This document shows, piece after piece, positions 33,349 to 42,761 of a DNA stretch of 64,000 nucleotides (the stretch's first letter is position 1; every line of letters begins with the position of its first letter). The notes beneath the pieces are model-generated. The model was given only the letters and a program-made list of their open reading frames with translations. It did no database searches and had not been told where the DNA came from. The stretch is from Alkalihalobacterium chitinilyticum (lineage in GTDB: Bacteria > Bacillota > Bacilli > Bacillales > Bacillaceae_F). The stretch is from NCBI RefSeq assembly GCF_029028005.1, contig NZ_JAOTPO010000009.1, positions 62,001-126,000 of the forward strand, in the 5' to 3' direction. Both the position numbers and the translations under genes were made by a program.

Positions 33349-34901
33349 AGTTGCTCATCCTCAGGTTCAAATCGATATTTTTTCGGATCCTTTTGTAACG
33401 GGATAGACTTGGCCCGTGTATCTTTATAAAAATTAGGATGCAAACGAATAAATACATCACGCCAATCATTAAATACCGCTGGTGAAATCGGTGAAAGGTA
33501 AGGGATACCAGCAGATTTAATACTACTTAAATGAACGAGTAAAACGAGATTTGCTAATATTAATCCATACAAGCCAATAATTGAAGCGGGTACAATAAAT
33601 AAAAACCGTAAAATGGCTGAACTATCGCTCAATGGAGTGACAACAAATGAGGTTATCCCCGTAATCCCGATAATGATTATCGTTGGTGTTCCGACTACTC
33701 CTGCTTGAACGGCTGCATCCCCTAAAATTAAGGCACCGACAATTGACATTGCTTGACCGATTGCTTGTGGCATGCGAACCCCAGCTTCACGCAGTATTTC
33801 AAAGACAATTAACATCATCACGAGCTCCATAACAAGAGGAAAGGGGACGCCTTCTCTTGCGGCTGCAATACTAGCAAGTAGTTCTGTTGGAATCATTTCT
33901 TTATGAAAGTTTTGTGTGGCAACATATAAAGCTGGAAAGTTAATAGAAATTCCAAAAGATAGAAAGCGAATAATTCGTACTAATGAGCTATAGTATTGCC
34001 TCGAATAATAATCTTCAGCAGTTTGAAAAGCCTCTACAAATAAATAAGGTATCGTCAACGCAATCGGTGTGCCGTCTACAAGAATTCCAATACGACCTTC
34101 TAAAATTTTTGCGGCTAGCTTATCAGGCTTTTCGGTATTTCCGATAGTAGGAAATATGGAACTAGGATCATCTTCAATGAATTCTTCAATATAGCCAGAT
34201 TCAAGAATTGTGTCATGCTCTATTTTGTTAATTCGCTTTTTTATTTCTTTCACTAAACGAGGAGAAGCTAGGTCGTGTATGTAAACGAGGCAAACTTTTG
34301 TATTAGTAGCTGCTCCAACCGTAATTACTTCAAATCGAAGGTTAGGGTTGACAATTTTTCGACGTATTAAAGTTAAACTTACACCTAACGTTTCATTGAA
34401 ACCTTCACGTGGTCCGCGAACGGTCGCTTCTGTTTCAGGTTCATCAATTGACCGCATTTCCCAAGCTGAAATGGCTAATTTAATCGCCTCTGTTTGACCT
34501 TCTAAAAGAAAAATGCTATTCCCTGAGAGAAGTTCTTTAATTAATATATTTAAGTCTTTTACCCTGCTAATGGGCAATAATTGTAAAGCTGTTTGTTCGA
34601 GTTGATCGAGTGTTTCAATCTCTTCGTCAGTTTGAAGTAAAGGAGTTAAAAAAAACTCATTAAGTAAATTTTCGTCTACAATTCCATCAATAAATAAAAT
34701 TGCACCTTTTAAATTAGTTTCTCGTATGATGACTTCACGAATCACTAAGTCGGGAGCATTGCCTAAAGTAGACTTTATATATTGGACATTTTTATAAAGG
34801 CTTTTTTCAATTGGCCTTTTTTCTAGCTGAACATTAGAAGATTTCGGTTCAACGTTTTTTTGTGACCTCCTGACTTTCTTGAGAAAGGAAAACAGACCCA
34901 T
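33345..34901 (-). CDS. gerA: Germinant receptor A subunit, GerA family
   Basis: 518-residue A subunit. A large N-terminal cytosolic domain (about residues 1-290) is followed by membrane helices (FPLVMELVMMLIVFEILREAG, then TPTIIIIGITGITSFVV and AILRFLFIVPASIIGLYGLILANLVLLV) and a basic C-terminal tail. The pattern GRIGILVDGTPIALTIPYLFVEAFQ is diagnostic. ATG at 34901 is chosen because AAGGTGG precedes it; the longer form has no binding site. It is the first gene of the operon and would be transcribed in the forespore under sigma G, but I could not identify a convincing promoter by eye. Confidence 0.92.
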   Translation of the reverse strand: MGLFSFLKKVRRSQKNVEPKSSNVQLEKRPIEKSLYKNVQYIKSTLGNAPDLVIREVIIRETNLKGAILFIDGIVDENLLNEFFLTPLLQTDEEIETLDQLEQTALQLLPISRVKDLNILIKELLSGNSIFLLEGQTEAIKLAISAWEMRSIDEPETEATVRGPREGFNETLGVSLTLIRRKIVNPNLRFEVITVGAATNTKVCLVYIHDLASPRLVKEIKKRINKIEHDTILESGYIEEFIEDDPSSIFPTIGNTEKPDKLAAKILEGRIGILVDGTPIALTIPYLFVEAFQTAEDYYSRQYYSSLVRIIRFLSFGISINFPALYVATQNFHKEMIPTELLASIAAAREGVPFPLVMELVMMLIVFEILREAGVRMPQAIGQAMSIVGALILGDAAVQAGVVGTPTIIIIGITGITSFVVTPLSDSSAILRFLFIVPASIIGLYGLILANLVLLVHLSSIKSAGIPYLSPISPAVFNDWRDVFIRLHPNFYKDTRAKSIPLQKDPKKYRFEPEDEQL

Positions 34902-35009
34902 GTTGAATTCCACCTTTATCATTCAGTCTACTTTAATACAAAACGTAGGTTACCTCACTTATTGTAGGTTTATCCATTTAATAGTAAATTTCTTTTGATA
35001 TAAAAATTT

Positions 35010-35050
35010 TAAAATACAAAGAAGCGGATGACGATAATGTCATCCGCTTC
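35010..35050 (-). terminator. Terminator of the 113-aa membrane protein gene
   Basis: GAAGCGGATGAC/GTCATCCGCTTC is a perfect 12-bp stem with GATAAT loop; on the minus strand TTTGTATTTT follows. Confidence 0.85.
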
Positions 35051-35111
35051 TTCTATATTGAAAGAACATTCACCAAACTTATTGATTTTGTATCCCTGAT
35101 CACCAACTTAT

Positions 35112-35453
35112 TTATGCTGAACCATTAATGGAGTCTTTAATTGTACTAATAGCGTCTTTAATAGTAAATGTAAGCTCATGTATACCTTCATTAATCGAAT
35201 GTAATACATTATTTTGTTCATTTATTGTTTCTGTTTGTTCCTGGATCATTTGATTTGTTGTTCCAATTTCATCGATAAGAGAAGAGAAACCGAAAAACAA
35301 AACACCAATTCCTAGCAGGGCCACTAGCAGCCAGAGCCAACCTTGGTTGTACCAAGGTTTTTTATTCTTTTCTGGTTCAGGTGATGAATGATGCTCGTTT
35401 GGCAAATGATTGTTTTCTTGATTATGGCTCTGGTTTTTTGATTGACGATCCAT
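35112..35453 (-). CDS. Single-span membrane protein with coiled-coil tail, hypothetical
   Basis: 113-residue protein. A hydrophilic N-terminal segment rich in Asn, His and Gln (about 35 residues) leads to one membrane helix (WLWLLVALLGIGVLFFGFSSLI). The C-terminal half is a heptad-like helix with repeated I/L spacing (MIQEQTETINEQNNVLHSINEGIHEL) that likely forms a coiled coil outside or inside the membrane. The start ATG follows GGAGGG by six bases. No family is recognised. Confidence 0.72.
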   Translation of the reverse strand: MDRQSKNQSHNQENNHLPNEHHSSPEPEKNKKPWYNQGWLWLLVALLGIGVLFFGFSSLIDEIGTTNQMIQEQTETINEQNNVLHSINEGIHELTFTIKDAISTIKDSINGSA

Positions 35454-35598
35454 ATTTGTCCCTCCGTTCAAGACCAGCTTTGGTCAGTATCCTATAATCC
35501 TTGTCGTTAATAGATACGGGTGGGGGGCGTTATGAAAAGTTAATCAGCAGGCAGAACCTACTGATTGGTTATAGACTGTTAATTATTTATTAAAAGAA

Positions 35599-35895
35599 TT
35601 AAGCTTCGTCTTCCATTGCGTCGTCTTCTTCAGTTTCAAACTCAAATGAATCTTCTTCTTCACCCATATCTAAATCAGACTCTAAGTCATCTGACTCGTC
35701 TTCGAAGCCGCCAAAGTCTTCTGTACCTTCATCCATTGCAGGCTCTTCATCAAATCCACCCATGTCTCCTTCTGTTTCTGTTCCGTAATCTGGTTCATCA
35801 GTCATTGTCGGATCATCTAAATCTTGATCTCCACAAGCTGCTAAAACTCCTACGGCAAGAATAGTTGATGCTGCTGTTAAAAATAGCTTTTTCAT
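35599..35895 (-). CDS. Small acidic lipoprotein
   Basis: 98-residue predicted lipoprotein. The signal (KKLFLTAASTILAVGVLAAC) ends in a lipobox. The mature chain is extremely acidic, made almost only of Asp, Glu, Gly, Met, Thr and Phe in loose repeats (GGFDEEP, FGGFEDESDDLES, FEFETEEDD). Such highly acidic surface proteins fit a salt- or alkali-exposed cell surface, or cation binding. The start ATG has AGGAGG seven bases upstream; the longer in-frame extension is not needed. Function unknown. Confidence 0.78.
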   Translation of the reverse strand: MKKLFLTAASTILAVGVLAACGDQDLDDPTMTDEPDYGTETEGDMGGFDEEPAMDEGTEDFGGFEDESDDLESDLDMGEEEDSFEFETEEDDAMEDEA

Positions 35896-36105
35896 TTGAA
35901 AAAACCTCCTCATGGAATTTGAATTTCTGTTTACAATTGCCATCTTACGCAGGTTGAATTGCTTTGTATAGTGAAACCATGACTTTAACATTTCTCTTTT
36001 AGACTTTTACATTCTTTGCGATGTTCCTAGATTAGTTTTTTAAAAGTGTTTGTTATTTTTGAGAGATTACTATAGAAATGGAACAGTGGCGTTGAACACA
36101 GTTTA

Positions 36106-36284
36106 GCGGACTCAAGGGCCCTTATTCGTGTCAGAAACACTTTTTTCTAAGGATTGAAGGACTCAGAAGCTCTTATTCTATAGAAAAGTGGTTAATTGCA
36201 CTACAATCGTGGGAAATAGAGGCCTCTAAGTCCGCTGAGAGCGGTAAACTAGTATATTTGACGAAATAAGGGCCTCTCAGTCCG
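36106..36284. repeat. Four-unit repeat element, two direct and two inverted copies
   Basis: Units of about 23 bp share the pattern GGACTnAnnnGCCCTTATT. They lie at 36106-36128 and 36157-36180 (forward) and 36213-36235 and 36262-36284 (reverse complement). The outer pair can form a long imperfect stem. The 36.0-36.5 kb gap holds no gene. The element looks like a small mobile or RNA-forming intergenic repeat. Confidence 0.75.
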
Positions 36285-36512
36285 TAAAAAAAACTCACTA
36301 ATGCCTCATATTACAAATCTCTCCTGTACTAACTGAACCCTATTTTGCGGTTATTTTACATAGGTTGACGCGGAATTGAAACATAACTGAAACCTTTGTA
36401 ATTAAAACATTTGCTACTATTTATGGAAGATGCTTAATTTAACATGATATGAACTTAGGGAAGAGGGCTCTAAACTCTTTCGACTAAAAAATTCATATTT
36501 GGGGGAATAGAC

Positions 36513-39284
36513 ATGACCAGAGAAAATCAACTGATCCAAAAAACGTATTATGAAAACTTAATTATAGAAGAAGCAACTGAAAATCCAGTTCAATTCCTAG
36601 GATATTTATTTATAGATGAACAACGAAAGGATGAGGCAGACCCTTCATATATTCGTTTTTCACAAGGAGAAGTATATTTTCATCATAAAGATTTCGAAGC
36701 AGCAATCTTTAAATGGGAAAAGGTACATAATGATTTAGAGCAATGGGCAAGGAAAAATATGGCTGATGCTTATTATGAATTAGGTCAATTACAAGCAGCC
36801 ATTGATTTATATCAAGCGGTTAACAGTGACAGCTTAACGCTAAATTCCGAAGTGGCCTTAAAGTTATTTACTATTTATAACGAACAAGGCCAATTGGATT
36901 TTGCTGCAGATGTTATTAAAGAAGCTGTATCTGTCAATCCAGACTATCCAAGTGTTACAAAAGTCGCTCGAACGTTTTTCGAAAAGTATCGTGATTGGAG
37001 CAGTGCCATTGAACTTGCTGTCGATGAAGCGATCCGTACGCGGGAGATTGAGTGGTTCGATATTTTAAGGGGTTATGTAGAAGAAGGGCTGACGAAACAA
37101 ATCCCACCTCATTATTTCTCAAAACTGCTTGAGGTTTTATATGATGGAAATCAAGAAAGTTTTGAAAAGCTAGTCGTTGCTTTCTGGAATAGTTACCAAG
37201 GCGATGAGTTTTATTTTCCTTGGCTTACTGAAATTGATCGTTTATTTCTTCATCTTGAATTCACAACTTCATATATGTGGCATGAAGTGTCAGCTAAGTA
37301 TCAAGACACTTATTTTGAATTAATAAGCGGTAAATATTATCTGGACGAAATTACAGGAATCGTTCCAAACTTACTTACGAACTGGTTACAACTAGCTGAC
37401 GATTCGGATTCTTTATTCGCAGCAACAGCTGTAATGGCGTGGAATGAAACCTTCGAAGAAGCGCTATCTCCGTTAACCATTGAAAAAGCCGAGTATGTTC
37501 TACAGCAGACGCAAATTCCTGTGACTCAAATTGAGCGTAGTTCTGAATTGTTTAAAGAAATAGTCAAGTGGGGAAAAACACATGACTTAAACGTTGATCA
37601 TCGTTTGAAGTGGGCGGTTGGAAGAATACTAGATATTCAAACCAACAACCTTCTAGTGGCTGGTATGACAGGGAATGGCAAGGCGTCGGTTATTCATTCC
37701 CTTATAGGTGGAAATATAGGAACAACTCCTCCTTCGACTGTTATTTTATATAAAAATGATGAAGAGATCGACATCAGTGAGGTGACCGAAACAGCCATTC
37801 ATACGGTTTCAAGTCTCGTTGATTTTGCTGAGATGAAGCAAGAAGAGGATATGTCAACCTCAGAAACATCTCTCGTACAATTTAAAATGCCCAACAAATT
37901 CCTTGTAGAAAATAAATTAAATGTAATCGATTTTCCTGATTTTGATCGTAGTACATTTGAAGCCATTAAAAATAATAAAAAAGAACAGAATAAATTTTTG
38001 CATTTAGCTGATGGATTGTTGTTTGTTCTAACAGCTACGACTCTTTTTACGGATAGGGAGCGGGATCTCTTGTTGAAAATACAGGAGAATGTTCCGCATT
38101 TACCAGTTCACTTTTTACTAAAAACGGATGCAATTTATCATGAACAAGAAGTAACGAAGATGGTAGAAGAAATCCGTACAAGGTTGGCTGAAGATTTTCC
38201 GAAAGCAAAGGTTTTCCCATTTTCAAAGCACAATAAAAGCAGCAAACAAGTGGAAGAATTGGCCGAGTTTATTCAACAAGCTCTAAACCCAAAAATGCGA
38301 ACTTCCGAACGAAATCAACGCTTACTATTTTACATTCGAGAAGCGCTTACTTATTTGCTCAAGAGAAGAGTAGAAACGGAAAACGAAATGACCGAGGCCA
38401 TTTTATGGAAAGAAGACATGGTTTCTAAGTTAAATGCAGCTGTTCACCAACTAAGTGACTTAGAAAAAGAGAAAATGAAAGTCATTCAAAGTTCCTACCA
38501 TACGATCAAGGAAGATATTAAGTTAGATCTTAAGATGACGATCCCTAAATTATTAAGAGATTGTTCAGCCCTTATTAAGGAAGAAAGTGATTTCCGAAAA
38601 ATTCATATCGAGCTTAATCAAGAAATGAATCAAAGAATTCATAATTATATTGAACATACAATTTTACCGAGATTTTCAAAAGCCATTCAAGGCTGGATCG
38701 AAATGGCTAATGAGGAATTTCACTTGAGTCAGGACTACTTGGAGGAAATGAGCGAAGGCTTTAATATGATGTATGGGGAACAGCGGCTGAAGCTAAATTG
38801 TGATTTTAAAGTGCTCGATGATTGGAGTCGTGATGCTAACCGGTTATCAAACGGGGTTCAATTAGAAATAATGAATATACTAAACCGTTCGACTCCGTCT
38901 CAGTTAGTATTGAAAAGTGCTGGAAAGCTTTTTGGAACACTTCGTCCAAATAAAACGATGTTATGTAATATGTATAAGAAGCTTATTGAGAATGAGGACT
39001 ATGAAAAGATTGCAAACACGGTTACTAACCAGTTTATTTTACAATTTGAATTATTTGAAAAAGGGCTACACCGTGATATTACAATGTTCTATAGTGAACC
39101 TTTCAATGTTATCCATGAAGTCATTGAAGAAGAGCAACAAGATATTCAACAGAAAAAAAATAAGTTAGAGCGATTAAAAGCCAACCCAGAACAATATCTG
39201 GACCCTATCACTTTGTTTAAAGTAAGATTACTACAATACGAATGGATGCAAAAAGATCACTCTAAGAGCCCGCTACTCACCTAA
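36513..39284 (+). CDS. TPR protein with dynamin-like GTPase domain
   Basis: 923-residue cytosolic protein. Residues about 40-170 hold tetratricopeptide-type helical repeats (YIRFSQGEVYFHHKDFEAAIFKWE, then ARKNMADAYYELGQLQAAIDLYQ). A helical linker follows. A P-loop near residue 384 (GMTGNGKAS) has Ala in place of the usual Ser/Thr after Lys. A G3-like DFPDF lies near 473 and a G4-like KTD near 537. The last 300 residues are long helices with heptad character, as in bacterial dynamin-like proteins. It likely couples GTP binding to membrane or complex remodelling. The altered Walker A may mean weak hydrolysis. Single gene with its own terminator. Confidence 0.8.
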   Translation: MTRENQLIQKTYYENLIIEEATENPVQFLGYLFIDEQRKDEADPSYIRFSQGEVYFHHKDFEAAIFKWEKVHNDLEQWARKNMADAYYELGQLQAAIDLYQAVNSDSLTLNSEVALKLFTIYNEQGQLDFAADVIKEAVSVNPDYPSVTKVARTFFEKYRDWSSAIELAVDEAIRTREIEWFDILRGYVEEGLTKQIPPHYFSKLLEVLYDGNQESFEKLVVAFWNSYQGDEFYFPWLTEIDRLFLHLEFTTSYMWHEVSAKYQDTYFELISGKYYLDEITGIVPNLLTNWLQLADDSDSLFAATAVMAWNETFEEALSPLTIEKAEYVLQQTQIPVTQIERSSELFKEIVKWGKTHDLNVDHRLKWAVGRILDIQTNNLLVAGMTGNGKASVIHSLIGGNIGTTPPSTVILYKNDEEIDISEVTETAIHTVSSLVDFAEMKQEEDMSTSETSLVQFKMPNKFLVENKLNVIDFPDFDRSTFEAIKNNKKEQNKFLHLADGLLFVLTATTLFTDRERDLLLKIQENVPHLPVHFLLKTDAIYHEQEVTKMVEEIRTRLAEDFPKAKVFPFSKHNKSSKQVEELAEFIQQALNPKMRTSERNQRLLFYIREALTYLLKRRVETENEMTEAILWKEDMVSKLNAAVHQLSDLEKEKMKVIQSSYHTIKEDIKLDLKMTIPKLLRDCSALIKEESDFRKIHIELNQEMNQRIHNYIEHTILPRFSKAIQGWIEMANEEFHLSQDYLEEMSEGFNMMYGEQRLKLNCDFKVLDDWSRDANRLSNGVQLEIMNILNRSTPSQLVLKSAGKLFGTLRPNKTMLCNMYKKLIENEDYEKIANTVTNQFILQFELFEKGLHRDITMFYSEPFNVIHEVIEEEQQDIQQKKNKLERLKANPEQYLDPITLFKVRLLQYEWMQKDHSKSPLLT

Positions 39285-39334
39285 GGTAAACAATAATATA
39301 GTTATGTAAATTAATTAATGAGAATAAAGGATTT

Positions 39335-39368
39335 AACCGGAGTTGTCACATGACAAATCCGGTTTTTT
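39335..39368 (+). terminator. Terminator of the TPR-GTPase gene
   Basis: AACCGGA/TCCGGTT plus TTGTCA/TGACAA with one internal mismatch, then six T. Confidence 0.88.
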
Positions 39369-39594
39369 GCTTTGCTTAGAAAAGTTATTATTAATGACCA
39401 AGGGCCATGGTTCATCTTTCTTGAAAAGAAACATAACTTTATATAAAATTTTGAGCAGTCTCTAGTTTAATCAGCATAATTATAGTATAGGTAATTTTTG
39501 TTTTAATTAAAGTCATAAGTGGAAAACTAAATTATTGCAGGATTTAAATGAGTGTGAAACTTGTATTTTATTTGATTTGTAAAGGAATGATCCT
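39369..39594. other. AT-rich upstream region of map
   Basis: No coding frame or clear hairpin. Sequence is AT-rich; a promoter is expected but I cannot place it with confidence. Confidence 0.4.
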
Positions 39595-40344
39595 ATGATT
39601 ACATTGAAGTCTGAAAGAGAAATCAATCAAATGCTAGAAGCCGGAAAGTTGTTAGCGGCTTGTCATAAAGAAATTGCGAAGCTGATCCAACCCGGGATAA
39701 CGACAATGGAGATAGATCAGTTTGTGGAAAAGTTTTTAAAGAAAAATGACGCAACACCTGAACAAAAAGGTTATAAAGGTTACCCCTATGCAACCTGTGC
39801 CTCTATAAACGATGAAATTTGTCATGGGTTTCCTCGAAAAACACCGTTAAAAGATGGAGATATCGTTACGATTGATATGGTCATTAATTTAAACGGTGGA
39901 TTAGCGGATTCGGCATGGACTTATGCAGTAGGAAATGTTTCGGATCAAACTACAAAGTTAATGGATGTAACGAAGACCTCATTATATAGAGGAATTGAGC
40001 AAGCATTAGACGGTAATAGACTCGGCGATATTGGTCATGCCATTCAAACGTATGCTGAGTCGGAAGGGTTTTCGGTGGTTAGAGACTTTACAGGACATGG
40101 GATTGGTCCGACAATACATGAAGCACCACAAATTCCACACTTCGGTTCGCCGGGCAGAGGACCACGCCTAAAAGAAGGAATGGTCATAACGATTGAACCG
40201 ATGATTAACGAAGGTACTTGGTATAGTCAAATGGACGCTAACGGATGGACGGCAAGAACAGTGGACGGAAAGTGGTCTGCACAATATGAACATACATTAG
40301 CGATTACAAAAACAGGACCGAAATTGCTAACATCACAAGAATAA
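39595..40344 (+). CDS. map: Type I methionine aminopeptidase
   Basis: 249-residue metalloenzyme that removes the initiator methionine from new proteins. The family pattern is complete: KGYKGYPYATCASINDEICHGFP, the first metal Asp in IDMVINLNGGLADSAW, the RDFTGHGIGPTIHEAP segment with metal-binding His, TIEPMI with metal Glu, and the final AQYEHTLAITKTGP with the last Glu. There is no N-terminal zinc finger, as usual for short type I forms. The start ATG follows AAAGGA. It is separate from the ribosomal protein operon where the main map gene usually lies, so this is probably a second copy like B. subtilis YflG. Confidence 0.92.
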   Translation: MITLKSEREINQMLEAGKLLAACHKEIAKLIQPGITTMEIDQFVEKFLKKNDATPEQKGYKGYPYATCASINDEICHGFPRKTPLKDGDIVTIDMVINLNGGLADSAWTYAVGNVSDQTTKLMDVTKTSLYRGIEQALDGNRLGDIGHAIQTYAESEGFSVVRDFTGHGIGPTIHEAPQIPHFGSPGRGPRLKEGMVITIEPMINEGTWYSQMDANGWTARTVDGKWSAQYEHTLAITKTGPKLLTSQE

Positions 40345-40420
40345 ACAAGTATTGACAATATACAGTATTATGTCTACTATAAACTCAAGTCATCGATTAA
40401 TAGACTTGATCAACTTCATA

Positions 40421-40619
40421 GATGAAAATAGGTGCTAGATAAAAGCAAGACTGCTTTTACAAGCTTAATAGGGAAGTTCGGTTTAATGCCGGCACGGACC
40501 CGCCACTGTGTTGGGTATCAGTAGTTAGTACTACTGAAACTTTCAGATAGATCCACTGGGAAATACCTGGGAAGGACTGGAAGGAACCCTAAGTCAGGAG
40601 ACCTACCTATTTTAACATC
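40421..40619 (+). ncRNA. Cobalamin (B12) riboswitch
   Basis: The region has the ordered signature of the AdoCbl aptamer: an outer P1 pairing (GATGAAAATAGG with CCTATTTTAACATC), AATAGGGAAGTTCGGTTTAATGCCGG, the CCCGCCACTGTG core, and the B12 box AGTCAGGAGACCTACC at 40592-40607. A terminator lies about 120 bases downstream and the next gene encodes an Fe-S protein. High cobalamin would be expected to favour termination. Confidence 0.92.
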
Positions 40620-40735
40620 ACTGTTTGACCTACGGGGTTGTTAGGGAAGTGGTTAGAATGCGGAACAATTGTCTATATTTCTTGACGTATTTTATTATCG
40701 GCTAATGTTCCATTTGTAATTTTATGGATTATGAT

Positions 40736-40776
40736 AAGCATCTCTGACCTCTTATGAAGGCAGAGATGCTTTTTTG
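40736..40776 (+). terminator. Terminator downstream of B12 riboswitch
   Basis: AAGCATCTCTG/CAGAGATGCTT is a perfect 11-bp stem followed by a run of T; probably the expression platform. Confidence 0.9.
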
Positions 40777-41000
40777 TTTGATTTTTTCTAGGAATTACAT
40801 AGACATCTCAGCTGTACTTCCTTCCTGAAGGTAGATTAACGATGATTCCTATTATAAGAAAGGCTGGTGTTAGTTTGTTATTGAAGCTAGTTCAGGGGCA
40901 TTTTGCATGAATAAATGATAGTTTCACAGCATTTATAGTCGAAAACTGAAGCCCAACATTAACAATTAACAGAGCTAATAAAAAACTGGAGGTAAGCAGA

Positions 41001-41393
41001 ATGGCGACATGGGATTTATCGGAGACGAAACATCATCTATTCATTTGTAATGGTAGTAGTTGTAATAAGGCTGGAGCTGAGGATTTAACACAAGCAGTAA
41101 GAAGAGAGATATCAGAGCGTAGTCTTGACGACGTGATCCATACGACACGGACGAAATGTAATGGGCGATGTCAGGATAAGTGTGTGTTAATTGCCTACCC
41201 AGAAGGTATCTGGTATAAGGATTTAGCTGCACATGATGCCGCTGATCTCATTGATTCTTTAGTAAATGAGGCAAGAATGACAAATAAAATCAGTCATTGC
41301 TTTGATGGGAATGGGTTTAGAAGGCATGGTGATGTACCTGTAGGGGAATTTAAAGACCGTGAACGTGTTAAAAAAGTATCTAAAGTATTATAA
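41001..41393 (+). CDS. Thioredoxin-like [2Fe-2S] ferredoxin domain protein
   Basis: 130-residue protein of the (2Fe-2S) ferredoxin-like fold also seen in hydrogenase and cobalamin genes. The likely ligands are Cys16 and Cys21 (CNGSSC) and Cys53 and Cys57 (CNGRC), with an additional Cys61 (CQDKC). The C-terminal 35 residues are basic and without homology I can recognise. ATG has GGAGGT seven bases upstream. It lies downstream of a cobalamin riboswitch and its terminator. In several Bacillus cobalamin operons a similar protein accompanies B12 synthesis, but here no other B12 gene follows within the window. Confidence 0.85.
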   Translation: MATWDLSETKHHLFICNGSSCNKAGAEDLTQAVRREISERSLDDVIHTTRTKCNGRCQDKCVLIAYPEGIWYKDLAAHDAADLIDSLVNEARMTNKISHCFDGNGFRRHGDVPVGEFKDRERVKKVSKVL

Positions 41394-41510
41394 AGTGAAA
41401 ATTTTTCAGTGGGGGTTTTCCATCAATCCCAAATTTATTAAATAAATTAGCACCAAATTGGTAAATATAACATCGTCTAATCTGAATTTAATAAGCTAGG
41501 AGAGACATAA

Positions 41511-42623
41511 ATGCAAACTGAGACGGTGTTATATAGTAAAAGGGTAAAGAAAGTGCATTTACAAATATTTTGTATGATATTATTGGCGATTATTATTAAT
41601 ACCTCCTTTTCCACTCATACATATGCACAAGAATCAAGATTACCGGAAGCCCCTATTTTTATTGACAATCTACCTGTAAAAACAAAGTACATTATGAGAG
41701 ATGGCCAGTTGATGGTGCCTTCTTTGTTTTTAAAACATACTGGGGTGAGGATTGATTGGAATGAGCAGTATCGTTCTGTTGTTTTTACCAATGGAGATAT
41801 TCGCTTTGCGTTGCCCGTTGGAGAAAACTATTCAGATGATTTTGTCAGAGCGACAGGCCAATGGAAACGTCAACCGTTATCGACACGAACGATAGAATTC
41901 GATGGCGATATATTTGTGCCATTACTAGATGTTACCCGGAAATTTGGGATGAGAGCAACCTATAATCCACAACTCGAACGGACTTTCATTACGACGAATA
42001 TTCGTTCAGCACCTAATTTTATTTATCGTGGAGATCCAGCAAGAAAACTAGTGGCTTTAACTTTTGATGATGGACCGGATGGATATTATACTCCTAAAAT
42101 TTTAGACATCCTCAAAAGTAAACAGGTACCAGCGACTTTTTTTGTAATGGGTAAGCAAGTGGAAGCATATCCGGACGTGATGAGACGAATCGTTAATGAA
42201 GGGCATGGTATTGCCAATCATACGTGGAGCCATCCCGTAATGCCACGGCAAATGACGGGTAGAGTAATTGAAGAAATAAGAAAGACTCAAAATATCATGG
42301 AGAAAACGGTCGGCAGAAAACCAGATTTATTCCGTCCGCCATTTGGAGCAATAACAAAATCTGATGCACTTGTCCTACATGAAATGGGCTTTCGAACGAT
42401 TATGTGGTCTGTTGATACGCTTGATTGGAGCGGGTTATCAGGGGATGAAATCTTAAGAATAGTACAGCGGGATATATCACCGGGCGGGATAATATTGCAA
42501 CATAACTTTCAAACAGATGCCCGTCTCCTAGATGGTACGGTAGAAGCGTTACCGATGATTATCGATGACTTAAGAGCTAAAGGGTATCGATTTGTTACTG
42601 TTCAGACTTTATTATCACAGTAA
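41511..42623 (+). CDS. Polysaccharide deacetylase with N-terminal stalk domain
   Basis: 370-residue exported enzyme of carbohydrate esterase family 4 (NodB type). A signal or anchor helix (IFCMILLAIIINTSFS) is followed by a copper-amine-oxidase-N-like domain (IFIDNLPVKTKYIMRDGQLMVP, VFTNGDIRF). The catalytic domain has all NodB motifs: TFDDGPDG with catalytic Asp and metal Asp, NHTWSHP with two metal His, RPPFG, DTLDW and the last QHN. Likely substrates are peptidoglycan or other cell-wall glycans. The mature protein is outside the membrane. ATG follows AGGAGA. Confidence 0.92.
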   Translation: MQTETVLYSKRVKKVHLQIFCMILLAIIINTSFSTHTYAQESRLPEAPIFIDNLPVKTKYIMRDGQLMVPSLFLKHTGVRIDWNEQYRSVVFTNGDIRFALPVGENYSDDFVRATGQWKRQPLSTRTIEFDGDIFVPLLDVTRKFGMRATYNPQLERTFITTNIRSAPNFIYRGDPARKLVALTFDDGPDGYYTPKILDILKSKQVPATFFVMGKQVEAYPDVMRRIVNEGHGIANHTWSHPVMPRQMTGRVIEEIRKTQNIMEKTVGRKPDLFRPPFGAITKSDALVLHEMGFRTIMWSVDTLDWSGLSGDEILRIVQRDISPGGIILQHNFQTDARLLDGTVEALPMIIDDLRAKGYRFVTVQTLLSQ

Positions 42624-42761
42624 ATAATTTTGTGTTTGATATAGATAGAAAAGAATGGGCAACCTAAGAAAAACTAGTTTAAATTCATCAAGTATCGGGC
42701 TATTGTCGTTAGACTTTCAAGATCCATCAAAAGATTAATCAACGTAAGGGGGAACGGATTG

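Noticed and set aside
40842-40910. 22-residue frame (MIPIIRKAG...) between riboswitch terminator and Fe-S gene
   Set aside because: Weak ribosome site and no conserved feature; cannot be told from chance.
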